The notes: generated from the letters alone by a model not told the origin. Counted from the first letter of the stretch, positions 18,027-27,429 are shown. The stretch is DNA of 64,000 bases from UBA7477 sp045602925 (GCA_045602925.1 JAZSCN010000016.1:3164-67163); one strand, 5' to 3'. Program-made: numbers and translations.

Positions 18027-18698
18027 ATGAGAATGAGAAGAAAGAAAAATCTTGAGCAGAGGCTTTCAGATTGCGGTAACAAGATTATTTACATGGACAG
18101 AGAGGACAGAAGCTTTAACGCTATCGACACCTCAGAGGTTATAGACTTCAAAGAGCTTTTTGGCAATGACAATCCTATTCACTTAGAGATAGGCTGTGGC
18201 AAGGGGCAGTTCGCTTGTGAGATTGCAAAGAGAAATCCCGACATTAACTACATAGCTGTTGAAAAGAGCAGTAATGTAATTGTTGAAGCTTGCGAAAAGG
18301 CTTTAGAGCAGGAAATCCCTAACCTTATATTTATGAGAGGTGGGGCTGAATACCTTGAGTGCTATATTCCTCAGAATTCTATTGGCAGGCTATATTTAAA
18401 CTTCAGCTGCCCTTATCCTAAAAAGAGCTATGCTTCGCACAGACTCACTCACACAAACTTTTTAAAAATCTACGAGAAGCTATTAACCAAGGATGCTGAA
18501 ATTCATCAAAAAACCGACAACAGAAACTTCTTTGAATTCTCACTTGAAGAATTTTCTCGCTATGGACTATTGTTAAAGAACATCTCGCTCGACCTTCACA
18601 ACAGTGATTTTGAAGGCAATATTGTCACCGAATACGAGGAGAAGTTTTCAAGTCAGGGCTTCCCTATTTACAGACTTGAGGCCGTTTTTAGAAGATAA
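18027..18698 (+). CDS. trmB: tRNA (guanine-N7)-methyltransferase-like protein with altered catalytic motif
   Basis: 223-residue class I SAM methyltransferase of the TrmB family, which makes m7G46 in tRNA. The SAM motif HLEIGCGKGQFA is at about residues 51-62 and the C-terminal part (KTDNRNFFEFSLEEF, LHNSDFEGNIVTEYE) matches the family closely. The usual NFSDPWPKKRH signature is NFSCPYPKKSY here, replacing the conserved Asp, Trp and His. GGAG lies upstream of the ATG at 18027. Whether it still makes m7G is uncertain. Confidence 0.85.
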   Translation: MRMRRKKNLEQRLSDCGNKIIYMDREDRSFNAIDTSEVIDFKELFGNDNPIHLEIGCGKGQFACEIAKRNPDINYIAVEKSSNVIVEACEKALEQEIPNLIFMRGGAEYLECYIPQNSIGRLYLNFSCPYPKKSYASHRLTHTNFLKIYEKLLTKDAEIHQKTDNRNFFEFSLEEFSRYGLLLKNISLDLHNSDFEGNIVTEYEEKFSSQGFPIYRLEAVFRR

Positions 18699-18706
18699 GA
18701 CAATTT

Positions 18707-18748
18707 AAGGGTAATGAACCGTTTTAGGCTCATTACCCTTTAGTTTTT
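18707..18748. terminator. Bidirectional terminator between trmB and the amidase gene
   Basis: Inverted repeat AAGGGTAATGA/TCATTACCCTT (18707-18740) with T-rich sequence after it on the plus strand. It lies between convergent genes, so it can serve both. Confidence 0.85.
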
Positions 18749-19574
18749 AATATAACTGGAAGTCGGTCGCTGTCTTCCAGATGCCATCTGCAATTGCTCT
18801 TGCGTAGGCATCAAGATTCTGGTCAAACAGTTTATTATCTATATCATCCTGCATAAAGCCGAGCTCTATAAGGCAAGACGGCATATTGGTTTCTCTATTG
18901 ACCTGGTAATTCTTATTCGGCATACCGATATAGCCAAAGCAGACGCCTCTGTTACGCGATATTCCTGCTCTCTCCAGGCCATCCATAATATTCTGACCGA
19001 GTGCAGTATCTATATCGAAGCGCTTGTTTGATACCCAAATTTCGACTCCACGGGCTTCGCCCTCATAGAGATTTCTATGTATTGAAACAAACAACTCTGC
19101 ACCTGACTCATTAGCCATAATACATCTATCATCGAGGCTGACAAAGGTATCGTCATCTCTTGTCATCACTACCTCTACGCCTTTTTCTTCAAGGTATTGC
19201 TGGACTAAAAGCGAAAGCTTTAATACGTCATCCTTCTCATAGCGAGTTTCAGTAACGTCCATAGCACCGACGTCTTTTCCGCCATGACCTGGGTCAATCA
19301 TGACCTTAAGGTCAACCTCCGGAACGGTCTGCGACGAGCTATCCGGCTTAGTCACTACCACGCTACTACTTGGCACCGACGAGGATATCGAGGCGGCGGC
19401 ATCCGTAGCACTTGAGCTATTATCGTCACCACTGAACAGCCCTATAACAAAGCTGAAGAATGAAACTATTCCCCATATAACTACTGCGAGCAATGCTATA
19501 AGTATTATAAGTGCTATTATGACTCTATGCCAGAGTATTTTATATTTCTTTTTTCTTCCGTTTTGTTGTACCAT
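18747..19574 (-). CDS. N-acetylmuramoyl-L-alanine amidase (Amidase_3)
   Basis: 275-residue zinc amidase that cleaves the lactyl-peptide bond of peptidoglycan. One N-terminal transmembrane helix (about residues 18-46) is followed by a Ser-rich linker (about 52-82) and the catalytic domain. Zinc ligands are visible as H97 (DPGHGG), E113 (RYEKD) and H166 (VSIHRN), and the catalytic Glu as E237 (CLIELGF). The anchor suggests it stays at the membrane outside face. It starts 12 bases after the pyrB stop, so it is probably cotranscribed with pyrB. Confidence 0.9.
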   Translation of the reverse strand: MVQQNGRKKKYKILWHRVIIALIILIALLAVVIWGIVSFFSFVIGLFSGDDNSSSATDAAASISSSVPSSSVVVTKPDSSSQTVPEVDLKVMIDPGHGGKDVGAMDVTETRYEKDDVLKLSLLVQQYLEEKGVEVVMTRDDDTFVSLDDRCIMANESGAELFVSIHRNLYEGEARGVEIWVSNKRFDIDTALGQNIMDGLERAGISRNRGVCFGYIGMPNKNYQVNRETNMPSCLIELGFMQDDIDNKLFDQNLDAYARAIADGIWKTATDFQLY

Positions 19575-19586
19575 TTTTCACCTGCA

Positions 19587-20669
19587 TTAAATCTCTGTAG
19601 TTTCGTCACAATACTCGCACACGGCCTTATTGCCGTTTATGACAAAGTAGTGTGGAAGGTAGCCCTCGTGATTAGTAATACACTTAGGGTTAGAGCAACA
19701 TATATCTGCTCTTAGCTCGCCCTTCATAAGTGGGGCAGGCTTCGAGCTTTTTTCGAGTATGAGGAGAATGAGTGCCATTCTTACATACATACCGTAATTT
19801 GCCTGCTTAAAATACTTAGCTCTCGGGTCATCATCGACACCGATAGTTATCTCGTCAACTCGTGGGAGTGGATGCAAAACTGCCAAATCAGGCTTAGCCT
19901 TTTCCATCTTCTGCTCGTCGAGTACATAGACATTCTTCTGCTCGAGATACTGCTGTTCAGAAGCGAAGCGTTCGCGCTGAATTCTTGTCATATACAATAC
20001 GTCGAGCTCGGCGATTGCATCTTCAAGTCTGAAAACTTCCTTGAATTCGACGCCCTTATTCTTAAGAATCTGCTTTATATAATCCGGAAGCTCTAGCTCT
20101 CTTGTTGAGATAAGCACGAACTTATTATTCGGATAGCTGCTCATTGCCTTAAGGAGTGAGTGGACAGTTCTGCCGTTTTTAAGGTCGCCGCACAGACCGA
20201 TTGTAAGGCCGTCGAGCTTGCCTTTTTCTTCATAGAGTGTGAGAAGGTCGGTAAGAGTCTGGGTTGGGTGGAGGTGACCTCCGTCGCCTGCGTTGACAAC
20301 CGGACAATCAGCAGTAAGAGCAGCTGCCTTGACTGCGCCCGGGAGTGGGTGACGCATAACGACTATATCGCCATAAGAGGATACTACCTTAGTTGTATCC
20401 TTAAGATTTTCGCCCTTTGAAACTGACGAGGTGGATGGGTTATCAAAGCCGATTATTCCACCACCGAGTCTAAGCATTGCTGCCTGGAAAGACATCTGAG
20501 TTCTTGTTGACGGCTCATAGAAAAGGGTTGCCATTATCTTACCCTGGCATCTTTTTGAATACTTCTTAGGGTCTTTCTTTATTTCGTGGGCTAGTACGAC
20601 TATATCCTCCCACCAAATAGGTTCATAATCGCTCAGGTCAATTAGGTTTATAAACTCTGCTCTGTCCAT
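19587..20669 (-). CDS. pyrB: Aspartate carbamoyltransferase with C-terminal PyrI-like zinc domain
   Basis: Catalyses carbamoyl phosphate + aspartate to N-carbamoyl-aspartate in pyrimidine synthesis. The first ~310 residues are a complete catalytic chain: carbamoyl-phosphate site STRTQMSF, HPTQTLTDLL, and HPLPRVDEI. At 360 residues it is about 50 longer than a typical PyrB. Residues 315-360 contain C325-x4-C330 (CSNPKC) and C351-x2-C354 (CEYC), the ligand spacing of the zinc domain of the regulatory chain PyrI. The allosteric nucleotide-binding half of PyrI is missing. AAGGA precedes the ATG; a promoter sits at 20709-20737. No separate pyrI is in the window. Confidence 0.94.
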   Translation of the reverse strand: MDRAEFINLIDLSDYEPIWWEDIVVLAHEIKKDPKKYSKRCQGKIMATLFYEPSTRTQMSFQAAMLRLGGGIIGFDNPSTSSVSKGENLKDTTKVVSSYGDIVVMRHPLPGAVKAAALTADCPVVNAGDGGHLHPTQTLTDLLTLYEEKGKLDGLTIGLCGDLKNGRTVHSLLKAMSSYPNNKFVLISTRELELPDYIKQILKNKGVEFKEVFRLEDAIAELDVLYMTRIQRERFASEQQYLEQKNVYVLDEQKMEKAKPDLAVLHPLPRVDEITIGVDDDPRAKYFKQANYGMYVRMALILLILEKSSKPAPLMKGELRADICCSNPKCITNHEGYLPHYFVINGNKAVCEYCDETTEI

Positions 20670-20708
20670 AGCGTTTTCATTCCTTCCGACTTTAATTCAC
20701 CAAACTAT

Positions 20709-20737
20709 ATTCTATCACTTTTACACAATCTTTTCAA
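20709..20737 (-). promoter_or_regulatory. Promoter of pyrB-amidase
   Basis: Minus strand TTGAAA (20732-20737), 17-base spacer, TAGAAT (20709-20714). The leader would be only ~35 bases, too short for a PyrR attenuator. Confidence 0.7.
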
Positions 20738-20768
20738 GCATCTTAGGCTAACATTCACAATACTTTTA

Positions 20769-21362
20769 CTATTTTAAAAATTCTTCTGCGAATGCGAGAA
20801 ACTCTTCCCTGCTCATAATGGAATTTACGGCGTCGAGCGTTGCCTTTGAGGTAAGCGACTGCGGCAGGCTGAGCTTTTTAAGGACTTCTTTTCTAAGCTC
20901 GCTGCTATTTCTTCCACCCGACAGTCCGAGCTCTATAAAATCCTGCATTGTCACTTTTTCATTATCTTTTTCAGAGCTTTCTATTCCTGCTCTTTTTATA
21001 GCCTCGATAATAAGCTCCTTCGGTATACCTTCGACGCCCAGCTTACCCTCCTTTGAAGGTGAAGTCTTGCGCTTTTCCTTACCTAAAATCTCCGGGACAT
21101 AGACGTTTTGCACCTTACCATCGGGGACTATGCTTTTTATTCTGGCTCGGATTTGGTTGCCTGCGCTATCGGAATCGGTAAGGATAATAATTCCGCTTGT
21201 TTTTGCGTAGTGCTTTATAAGGTCTGAAACTTTATCATCCTTATATATTCCAAAGCCGTTTGTTTGTATTATTACTGCGTCTATAAACTGCGAGAGGTGT
21301 ATTTTATCATACTTACCCTCGACGATAACGGCTTTATTAAGGTGTAATTTTTCTCTTTCCAA
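20769..21362 (-). CDS. rnmV: RNase M5-like TOPRIM protein
   Basis: 197-residue protein with an N-terminal TOPRIM domain (VIVEGKYDK, then IIILTDSDSAGNQIR) like RNase M5, the 5S rRNA maturase of Firmicutes. A KLGVEGIP segment matches the IGVEHA region of that family, and the C-terminal ~80 residues resemble the DUF4093 extension of clostridial members. The start is TTG at 21362, with GGAGAG eight bases upstream; this SD lies in the end of holA, whose stop is one base away. It is the last gene of the alaS-hinT-comEC-holA-rnmV series. Some species carry paralogues, so the 5S substrate is an inference. Confidence 0.82.
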   Translation of the reverse strand: MEREKLHLNKAVIVEGKYDKIHLSQFIDAVIIQTNGFGIYKDDKVSDLIKHYAKTSGIIILTDSDSAGNQIRARIKSIVPDGKVQNVYVPEILGKEKRKTSPSKEGKLGVEGIPKELIIEAIKRAGIESSEKDNEKVTMQDFIELGLSGGRNSSELRKEVLKKLSLPQSLTSKATLDAVNSIMSREEFLAFAEEFLK

Positions 21363-21363
21363 T

Positions 21364-22407
21364 TTATCTCTCCAGCATAACAGAAACGGCTCTTTCGAGT
21401 ACAATTCGGTCATCGATATTTGAATACTTAGCTTCGTTGTCGGCTTCAAAGAGTGCTTTTATACAGCGTCTGATTCTATTGTCGCTGACGTTTCTGCAAT
21501 CGTTAAGGGCATATTTTATTGCGAACTCTCTGTTCTTCGGGTAATTAAAATCTGCTGAGATATCGCTCATTCCCTTACCGCAGGAAGTTGCAGTTCTTGC
21601 TCTGTAGATATCGCAGAAGGAATTTGTCATAGAACCGATTATAGCGAGTGTTGAAACCTGCATGTCATAAAGCTCCGAAATAAGCATAAACGCCATTTTT
21701 GCGTCGCCCTTTATTATATAGCCTGCGAGCCTGAAGCTATCTGCATCAAGCCTTCTCATACACAGAGCGTCGATATCCTCTCTGGTAACTCTGCCACCTG
21801 CGACATACGATGCGAGCTTGTTGACCTCGTTATTTATGACAGCCTGCTCGCACAGACATTTTTGTGCAAGGTATGAGGCGTCATCCTTTGTAATATCGCA
21901 ATCGAGTTTTTTAAGCTTTGCGATTATAGTTTTTGCAAGGTCCGAGGGGGTTTTGAAAGAAAACTCACAGCTATGACCGACAGCCTGGCAAAGCTTACTG
22001 AGCTTTTCATTCTTATCGGTAAGTGACTTTTTATTCTTATAGATATCTATTCCTGTTACATAGAAAATAACTGTAGTTGTATCGGGAAGGTCCTTGAGCA
22101 TTGAGGTAAGGTAGTCAAAATCGTCCTTGGAGAGCTGCTCTGCGTTAAGGTCATTGACGGTAACCACGACTCTATCGGCAAAGCAAGGGAGCATATTACA
22201 GCAATCCCACAGCTCGCTCATCTTAAGCTTCTTGCCGTCGAGCTTATGGAGGTTAAGGCTTGTTTCGTCCTTTCCTGCAAGCTTTACCACCAGCTTTTTT
22301 GTATACGCTTCCAGCACAGCTACATCCTTGCCGTAAAAGAAATACGCGCTTTTTATATCGCCGTCTCTTATCGACTTTGCAAGCTCGGTATCATTCAGTA
22401 AAGCCAT
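21364..22407 (-). CDS. holA: DNA polymerase III delta subunit
   Basis: 347-residue clamp-loader subunit that opens the beta sliding clamp. The N-terminus (residues ~18-40, SAYFFYGKDVAVLEAYTKKL), the region DRVVVTVNDLN and the C-terminal helical collar domain fit HolA; as in the family, no functional Walker A is present. AGGAGG lies seven bases before the ATG at 22407, inside the 3' end of comEC, which it overlaps by 17 bases. The comEC-holA order is common in Firmicutes. Confidence 0.92.
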   Translation of the reverse strand: MALLNDTELAKSIRDGDIKSAYFFYGKDVAVLEAYTKKLVVKLAGKDETSLNLHKLDGKKLKMSELWDCCNMLPCFADRVVVTVNDLNAEQLSKDDFDYLTSMLKDLPDTTTVIFYVTGIDIYKNKKSLTDKNEKLSKLCQAVGHSCEFSFKTPSDLAKTIIAKLKKLDCDITKDDASYLAQKCLCEQAVINNEVNKLASYVAGGRVTREDIDALCMRRLDADSFRLAGYIIKGDAKMAFMLISELYDMQVSTLAIIGSMTNSFCDIYRARTATSCGKGMSDISADFNYPKNREFAIKYALNDCRNVSDNRIRRCIKALFEADNEAKYSNIDDRIVLERAVSVMLER

Positions 22408-24421
22408 ATCTAAGCCTCCTTACAACTATATCTTCATCAAAAATCATTATTTCTTCTATTTCATCTGAAAGTGCATACTTCTCGCTCTTATTGGGAAGTA
22501 TCACACTATCGGTTGTTATCAATACATCATAATTAATCTTATAAATCGCAGTTTTTGAAACGGCAATTTCAAGTTCGTCTACCCTAAGCTGTACGATAGC
22601 ACTGCACTCTATAAATTCAGCACTCTTTAGCTCTAAGAATTCTGCATACGACGGATAGACTGTAGGCTCGCCGCTAAGGTCATAGAGTGCTGTAATACTG
22701 CGTATTCCCTTACTTTTCATAAGAGTTGGAACAGCCTGTGCTATTGCGCCGCTACCCTCTACATTGACTATCACAGCGCTATCGCCCTCTACGATAACGA
22801 CAGCTTGCATATCATCGTAGCAAAGCTTATATGCGATGACTTGGTCGCTTAGCAAAAGCTTATTTGCCAGAGATACTACCACAAAGCAAACATACGCTGA
22901 CATAAACATCACTATCTCTGTGATGCCAAAGCGTCTTCGTAATTTTACAAATATCGTAGCCACGACTATGCTTGCTACTGCGATATATTTTACTGCGATA
23001 TAGCCTGTAGGCAAGCTTGCAAACGGAAGCTGTACGACTACCCTGCTTATTATGAGAAACAGTCTTGTCAAATACCCTGCCGACATAACAAGAGGTTTAA
23101 AAAGCAGAGTAATTCCACCTGTCAAGGCTACAACTGCGCTAATGCAGAGTACCGTACTACAAAGCGGTAACAAGAATATATTAGTCAAGACACTTATTAC
23201 AGAAACTTCGTCGAAGAAAATAGCATTGAGAGGTAGCGTAACGACAGCGATAGTCATCATTGATATTGCAGATTGTTTAAAATAATAAAGCCTGCTCTTT
23301 TTACTTATAAGGCAAATTATCTTTGGCGAAATAAATCCAAGTGCGAGTGCACCAAAGGCTGACAGCAAAAGTGACGGTGACAATATTACATACGGCTGTC
23401 CTATTGTCATAACACACACGCAAAAGACCACACACCCAAGACAATCATAGCTTCTCCTTAGCAATGGTGCGAGGTTATGTATTGTCATCATTACGCCTGC
23501 TCTTATTACAGACACCGAGCCACCTGCAAAAATCACAAACAATACTATAAAAAGCTCACCTATTATGAGCTTTGGCTTTGTGCTAAGCCCTACTGCACTC
23601 ATAAGTCCTGCTATCATATAGTATATAATTACAAGATGGAGCCCGGACACGCTGAAGATATGCAGCATACCTGTTTTCGACAGTACGCTTTTAAGTTTTT
23701 CTGACAAAAAGCTTTTATCGCCACACAGCATAGCGCATATGAGCCCACCTTCTTGGCTAGGTAATACAGCCATAATCTTAGCTGTAAGGTAATCTCTATA
23801 GCGTATAACAAGCCCTCTGAGTGATGGGCTCCCTTTTTCTACGCTTTTGATTTCGGCATAGCCTCCGCTTAGAAAGACTCCCTGCGATTTGTAATAATCC
23901 TTACCACTAAAATAAAGGTTATCCTGAAGCTCTGACAGCGTTGCACTTACCGTAACCACGCTATTGTACTCGAGTGTTCTGTCCTCACTGATAAAGCTGA
24001 TTTTAGCACTGGTGCCACCGAGCTTGCCATCCAGAGTATACAGCACTTTATCGCCCGAGATATGCTCTGTGCCGACTGCTCTGCCGGTGAACACTACATC
24101 TTGTCCGACATAAGAAAGCTGATTTTCATAGACTAGCAAGGTATAGCTTATATTAATAATCAGTGCTACGCAAAAGCTCACACCTACAGCGAGCACATCG
24201 TACATTCTGTTACGCTTAACAACTGCTAAAAAGCATGTACTGACAGACGCTATCGGCAGAAGCACAACTAAGAGCTTTACTGACAAAAACGAGGCGAGAA
24301 AAAGACCACATAAGTATGGTACCCCTATGGTTACAGTTTTTCGCCTCATTTTATTTCTCTTTCTTAAAGGCTTAAGCTTGCTTGCCTTTTTACTGCTCCT
24401 CCCAGCCGAGCTTTCTGCCAC
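22391..24421 (-). CDS. comEC: ComEC/Rec2-type DNA uptake channel with degenerate C-terminal domain
   Basis: 676-residue polytopic membrane protein. It has an N-terminal two-helix region, an outside OB-like domain (DNLYFSGKDYYKSQGVFLSG) and the Competence domain with LSKTGMLHIFSVSGLHLVII followed by many helices. ComEC imports single-stranded DNA across the membrane. The C-terminal ~150 residues have the position and length of the metallo-beta-lactamase domain but no HxHxDH metal motif. The start is uncertain: GTG at 24421 overlaps hinT by 32 bases and has only a weak SD; Met25 at 24349 is an alternative. Confidence 0.85.
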   Translation of the reverse strand: MAESSAGRSSKKASKLKPLRKRNKMRRKTVTIGVPYLCGLFLASFLSVKLLVVLLPIASVSTCFLAVVKRNRMYDVLAVGVSFCVALIINISYTLLVYENQLSYVGQDVVFTGRAVGTEHISGDKVLYTLDGKLGGTSAKISFISEDRTLEYNSVVTVSATLSELQDNLYFSGKDYYKSQGVFLSGGYAEIKSVEKGSPSLRGLVIRYRDYLTAKIMAVLPSQEGGLICAMLCGDKSFLSEKLKSVLSKTGMLHIFSVSGLHLVIIYYMIAGLMSAVGLSTKPKLIIGELFIVLFVIFAGGSVSVIRAGVMMTIHNLAPLLRRSYDCLGCVVFCVCVMTIGQPYVILSPSLLLSAFGALALGFISPKIICLISKKSRLYYFKQSAISMMTIAVVTLPLNAIFFDEVSVISVLTNIFLLPLCSTVLCISAVVALTGGITLLFKPLVMSAGYLTRLFLIISRVVVQLPFASLPTGYIAVKYIAVASIVVATIFVKLRRRFGITEIVMFMSAYVCFVVVSLANKLLLSDQVIAYKLCYDDMQAVVIVEGDSAVIVNVEGSGAIAQAVPTLMKSKGIRSITALYDLSGEPTVYPSYAEFLELKSAEFIECSAIVQLRVDELEIAVSKTAIYKINYDVLITTDSVILPNKSEKYALSDEIEEIMIFDEDIVVRRLRYGFTE

Positions 24422-24731
24422 CTATGAGGTGGAAATGGATATGGAAGACAGTTTGTCCTGCGTCTTCTCCACAGTTTGTTGCGATTCTAAAGCCGTTATC
24501 GAGCCCTAAATCCTTAGCAATCTTACCTGCCACCTCATAGATATGAGAGATAACAGCGCTGTTTTCTTCATTCACATCCCAGAGCATAGAGATATGCTCT
24601 TTAGGGATAATGAGAACGTGAACGGGAGCAATTGGAGCGATATCCTTAAAAGCGTATACGAGCTCATCCTCGTACACCTTTGCAGATGGAATTTCGCCCT
24701 TTATGATTTTACAAAATAAGCAATCGGACAT
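24390..24731 (-). CDS. hinT: HIT family nucleotide hydrolase
   Basis: 113-residue histidine-triad protein. The signature HIHFHLIG is at residues 97-104 (H97, H99, H101), and an N-terminal CLFCKIIKGEIPS motif is typical of HinT-type purine nucleoside phosphoramidases, which clear aminoacyl-adenylates. The neighbouring alaS (19 bases upstream) fits such a role. It overlaps comEC at its 3' end. Confidence 0.93.
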   Translation of the reverse strand: MSDCLFCKIIKGEIPSAKVYEDELVYAFKDIAPIAPVHVLIIPKEHISMLWDVNEENSAVISHIYEVAGKIAKDLGLDNGFRIATNCGEDAGQTVFHIHFHLIGGRKLGWEEQ

Positions 24732-24750
24732 AGTACTTCCTCCCTTATTT

Positions 24751-27396
24751 TTACTTTATAAATTCTGAAACTATTGAAACTACACTTGAAAGTGCTTCGT
24801 CGAGCTTTGAAATATCGGCTACGCCTGCCATAGCGCTGTCAGGACGTCCGCCACCCTTACCACCGGTAACTGCTGAAACGTTGCCTACTATCTTACCGGC
24901 GTGGGCGCCCTTTGCAACTGCGTCCTTACCTGCTGCACAAGCAAGGTTTGCCTTATCGCCGTCGATACCTGCTAAAACTGCTACTGTATCAGGCTTATCT
25001 GCCTTGATTTCGTCGCACATTTTTCTAAGCATATCAGGCTTTACGCCTACAAGCTTTGCAGAGATAACCTTGACGCCGTTTACATCGGTTACGTTATCGA
25101 AGAGTGACTTGAGCTTCATATTAGAAATCTCTGTCTGGAGAGAATCTCTTTCTCTTTCGAGAGATTTAATCTCGCCCATTACGCTTACGCATCTGTTGAC
25201 AAGCTCGGATGTATTAGCAAGCTTCAGAGTCTGTGCAGACTGTGAGATAAGCTCTGCCTGCTGCTTAATAAGTGCTAATACGCCACTACCTGTAACAGCC
25301 TCGATTCTTCTTACGCCGGAAGCTACTGAGCTTTCAGAGATAATCTTAAAGAGTCCTGCCTTAGAGGTATTATCAAGGTGTGTACCACCACAGAATTCGA
25401 TTGAAGCGTCGCCCATTGTAACGACTCTTACAGTTTCGCCGTACTTTTCGCTGAAGAGTGCCATAGCACCGAGCTTCTTAGCGTCGTCGATTGCCATTTC
25501 CTCTACCTTAATATCCATTGCAGAGAGGATATAGCTATTAACGATTTCTTCGATTTCTGAAAGCTGTGCAGGAGTTACGCCCTCAAAGTGAGAGAAGTCA
25601 AATCTGAGTCTTTCACCGTCAACGAGCTGACCTGCCTGGTGAACGTGGTCGCCGAGAACCTTTCTGAGTGCAGACTGGAGAAGGTGTGCACAAGAGTGAT
25701 TTCTCATTGTGTTTTCGCGGTTTTCCTTATCGACGATAAACTGTGCAACCTGTCCGCAAGAAACTGCGCCCTCAGTAACCTTTACCTTATGGGCAAACTT
25801 TCCTGCAACGACCTTCTGGGTATCAATTACCTGACAAGTACCGCTTAAAGTCTTGATGACGCCCTTATCGCCTGCTTGTCCACCACTTTCGGCATAGAAT
25901 GGGGTCTTGGAAGCAACGATATACACCTCGTCGCCTATTCCTGCGTTATCGAGTAGCTCGTCGTCGCTTGCGATAAATGCGATTTCAGCTTCTGTCTCGA
26001 GTGTGTTATATCCGACAAACTCTGTTGTAAAGTTCTTATCAATCTTATGGAATACAGTTTCGTCAGCTCCCATATACTTAGAGCCACCTCTTGCCTTACG
26101 GGCAGTTTCTCTCTGCTCGTCCATAGCCTTAGCATAGCCTTCCTCGTCGCAAGAAAGTCCCTTTTCCTCTAAGATTTCTCTTGTGAGGTCGATTGGGAAG
26201 CCGTATGTATCGCTAAGTGTAAAGCACTTTACGCCATCGAGTACGCTTACGCCGTTTTTCTGCATATCCTCGATATAGCCAGAGAGGATGTTAAGACCTC
26301 TGTCGATAGTTTCGTTAAAGTTCTTTTCTTCTGTAGTGAGGAGCTTTACAATATAGTCGTACTTTTCTTCGAGCTCGTTATACTCGCTCTTTGAATTATC
26401 GACAACAGTTTTTACGATATCCTTGAGGAAGAGACCGTTGATACCGAGAAGCTTTCCGTGTCTTACTGCACGTCTTAAAAGTCTTCTCATTACATAGCCT
26501 CTACCCTCGTTTGAAGGCAGAACTCCGTCGGAAGCGAGGAAGGTAACGCTTCTTATATGGTCGGTAATAACTCTGATAGAAACGTCCTTTTTATATTCCT
26601 TGCCGTACTCACAGCCTGCGATTTCGCAAATCTTATCTCTGATAGCCTTGATTGTATCTACGTCGAAGATTGAGCCTACGCCCTGCATAAGAGCAGCGAG
26701 TCTTTCGAGGCCCATACCTGTATCGATATTCTTCTGTGCGAGTGGTGTATATGTACCGTCCTCGTGGCGTTCAAACTGTGTGAAAACGAGATTCCAGAAT
26801 TCCATATATCTATCGCAGTCACAGCCTACTGTACAGTCAGGCTTGCCACAGCCGTACTCCTCGCCTCTATCGAAGTAGATTTCAGAGCATGGTCCACATG
26901 GGCCGTCGGTTCCTGCTTCCCAGAAGTTATCTTCCTTACCCATTCTGAAAATCTTGTTGAGTGGGAGTCCCATCTTCTCGTGCCAGATTTTTTCTGCCTC
27001 GTCGTCTTCTTCATATACAGAAACGAAGAGTCTTTCTTCCGGGAGCTCGAGCACCTTAGTACAATACTCCCAAGCCCACTCGATAGCTTCTTCCTTAAAG
27101 TAGTCGCCGAATGAGAAGTTACCGAGCATTTCAAAGAATGTACCGTGTCTTGCTGTCTTACCTACGTTTTCGATGTCGCCTGTTCTGATACACTTCTGGC
27201 AGGTTGTCATTCTTGTTCTTGGTGGAACCTCCTGGCCTGTAAAATAAGGCTTGAGAGGAGCCATACCTGCTACGATAAGCAGGAGACTTTTATCATTCTG
27301 CGGAATTAGAGAGTAGCTCTTTTTTCTAAGCGCTCCCTTGCTTTCAAAAAACTTGAGATAAGAATCTCTAAGCTCGTTAAGTCCTGTCCATTTCAT
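24751..27396 (-). CDS. alaS: Alanyl-tRNA synthetase
   Basis: 881-residue class II synthetase that charges tRNA-Ala. The aminoacylation domain starts MKWTGLNELRDSYLKFFESK and contains ARHGTFFEMLGNFSFGDYFK and TDHIRSVTFLASDG. The editing domain carries the zinc motifs NHSCAHLLQ and CGGTHLDNT. The C-terminal domain ends GKGGGRPDSAMAG. Full length and all key histidines are present. AGGAG precedes the ATG. Expression is controlled by the T-box leader at 27430-27655. Confidence 0.97.
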   Translation of the reverse strand: MKWTGLNELRDSYLKFFESKGALRKKSYSLIPQNDKSLLLIVAGMAPLKPYFTGQEVPPRTRMTTCQKCIRTGDIENVGKTARHGTFFEMLGNFSFGDYFKEEAIEWAWEYCTKVLELPEERLFVSVYEEDDEAEKIWHEKMGLPLNKIFRMGKEDNFWEAGTDGPCGPCSEIYFDRGEEYGCGKPDCTVGCDCDRYMEFWNLVFTQFERHEDGTYTPLAQKNIDTGMGLERLAALMQGVGSIFDVDTIKAIRDKICEIAGCEYGKEYKKDVSIRVITDHIRSVTFLASDGVLPSNEGRGYVMRRLLRRAVRHGKLLGINGLFLKDIVKTVVDNSKSEYNELEEKYDYIVKLLTTEEKNFNETIDRGLNILSGYIEDMQKNGVSVLDGVKCFTLSDTYGFPIDLTREILEEKGLSCDEEGYAKAMDEQRETARKARGGSKYMGADETVFHKIDKNFTTEFVGYNTLETEAEIAFIASDDELLDNAGIGDEVYIVASKTPFYAESGGQAGDKGVIKTLSGTCQVIDTQKVVAGKFAHKVKVTEGAVSCGQVAQFIVDKENRENTMRNHSCAHLLQSALRKVLGDHVHQAGQLVDGERLRFDFSHFEGVTPAQLSEIEEIVNSYILSAMDIKVEEMAIDDAKKLGAMALFSEKYGETVRVVTMGDASIEFCGGTHLDNTSKAGLFKIISESSVASGVRRIEAVTGSGVLALIKQQAELISQSAQTLKLANTSELVNRCVSVMGEIKSLERERDSLQTEISNMKLKSLFDNVTDVNGVKVISAKLVGVKPDMLRKMCDEIKADKPDTVAVLAGIDGDKANLACAAGKDAVAKGAHAGKIVGNVSAVTGGKGGGRPDSAMAGVADISKLDEALSSVVSIVSEFIK

Positions 27397-27429
27397 AATT
27401 TATTCTCCTTTTGAAAAAATCCTTATAAA

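Noticed and set aside
24881..25534. 217-codon plus-strand frame opposite alaS
   Set aside because: Antisense shadow of a complete alanyl-tRNA synthetase; no supporting signals.
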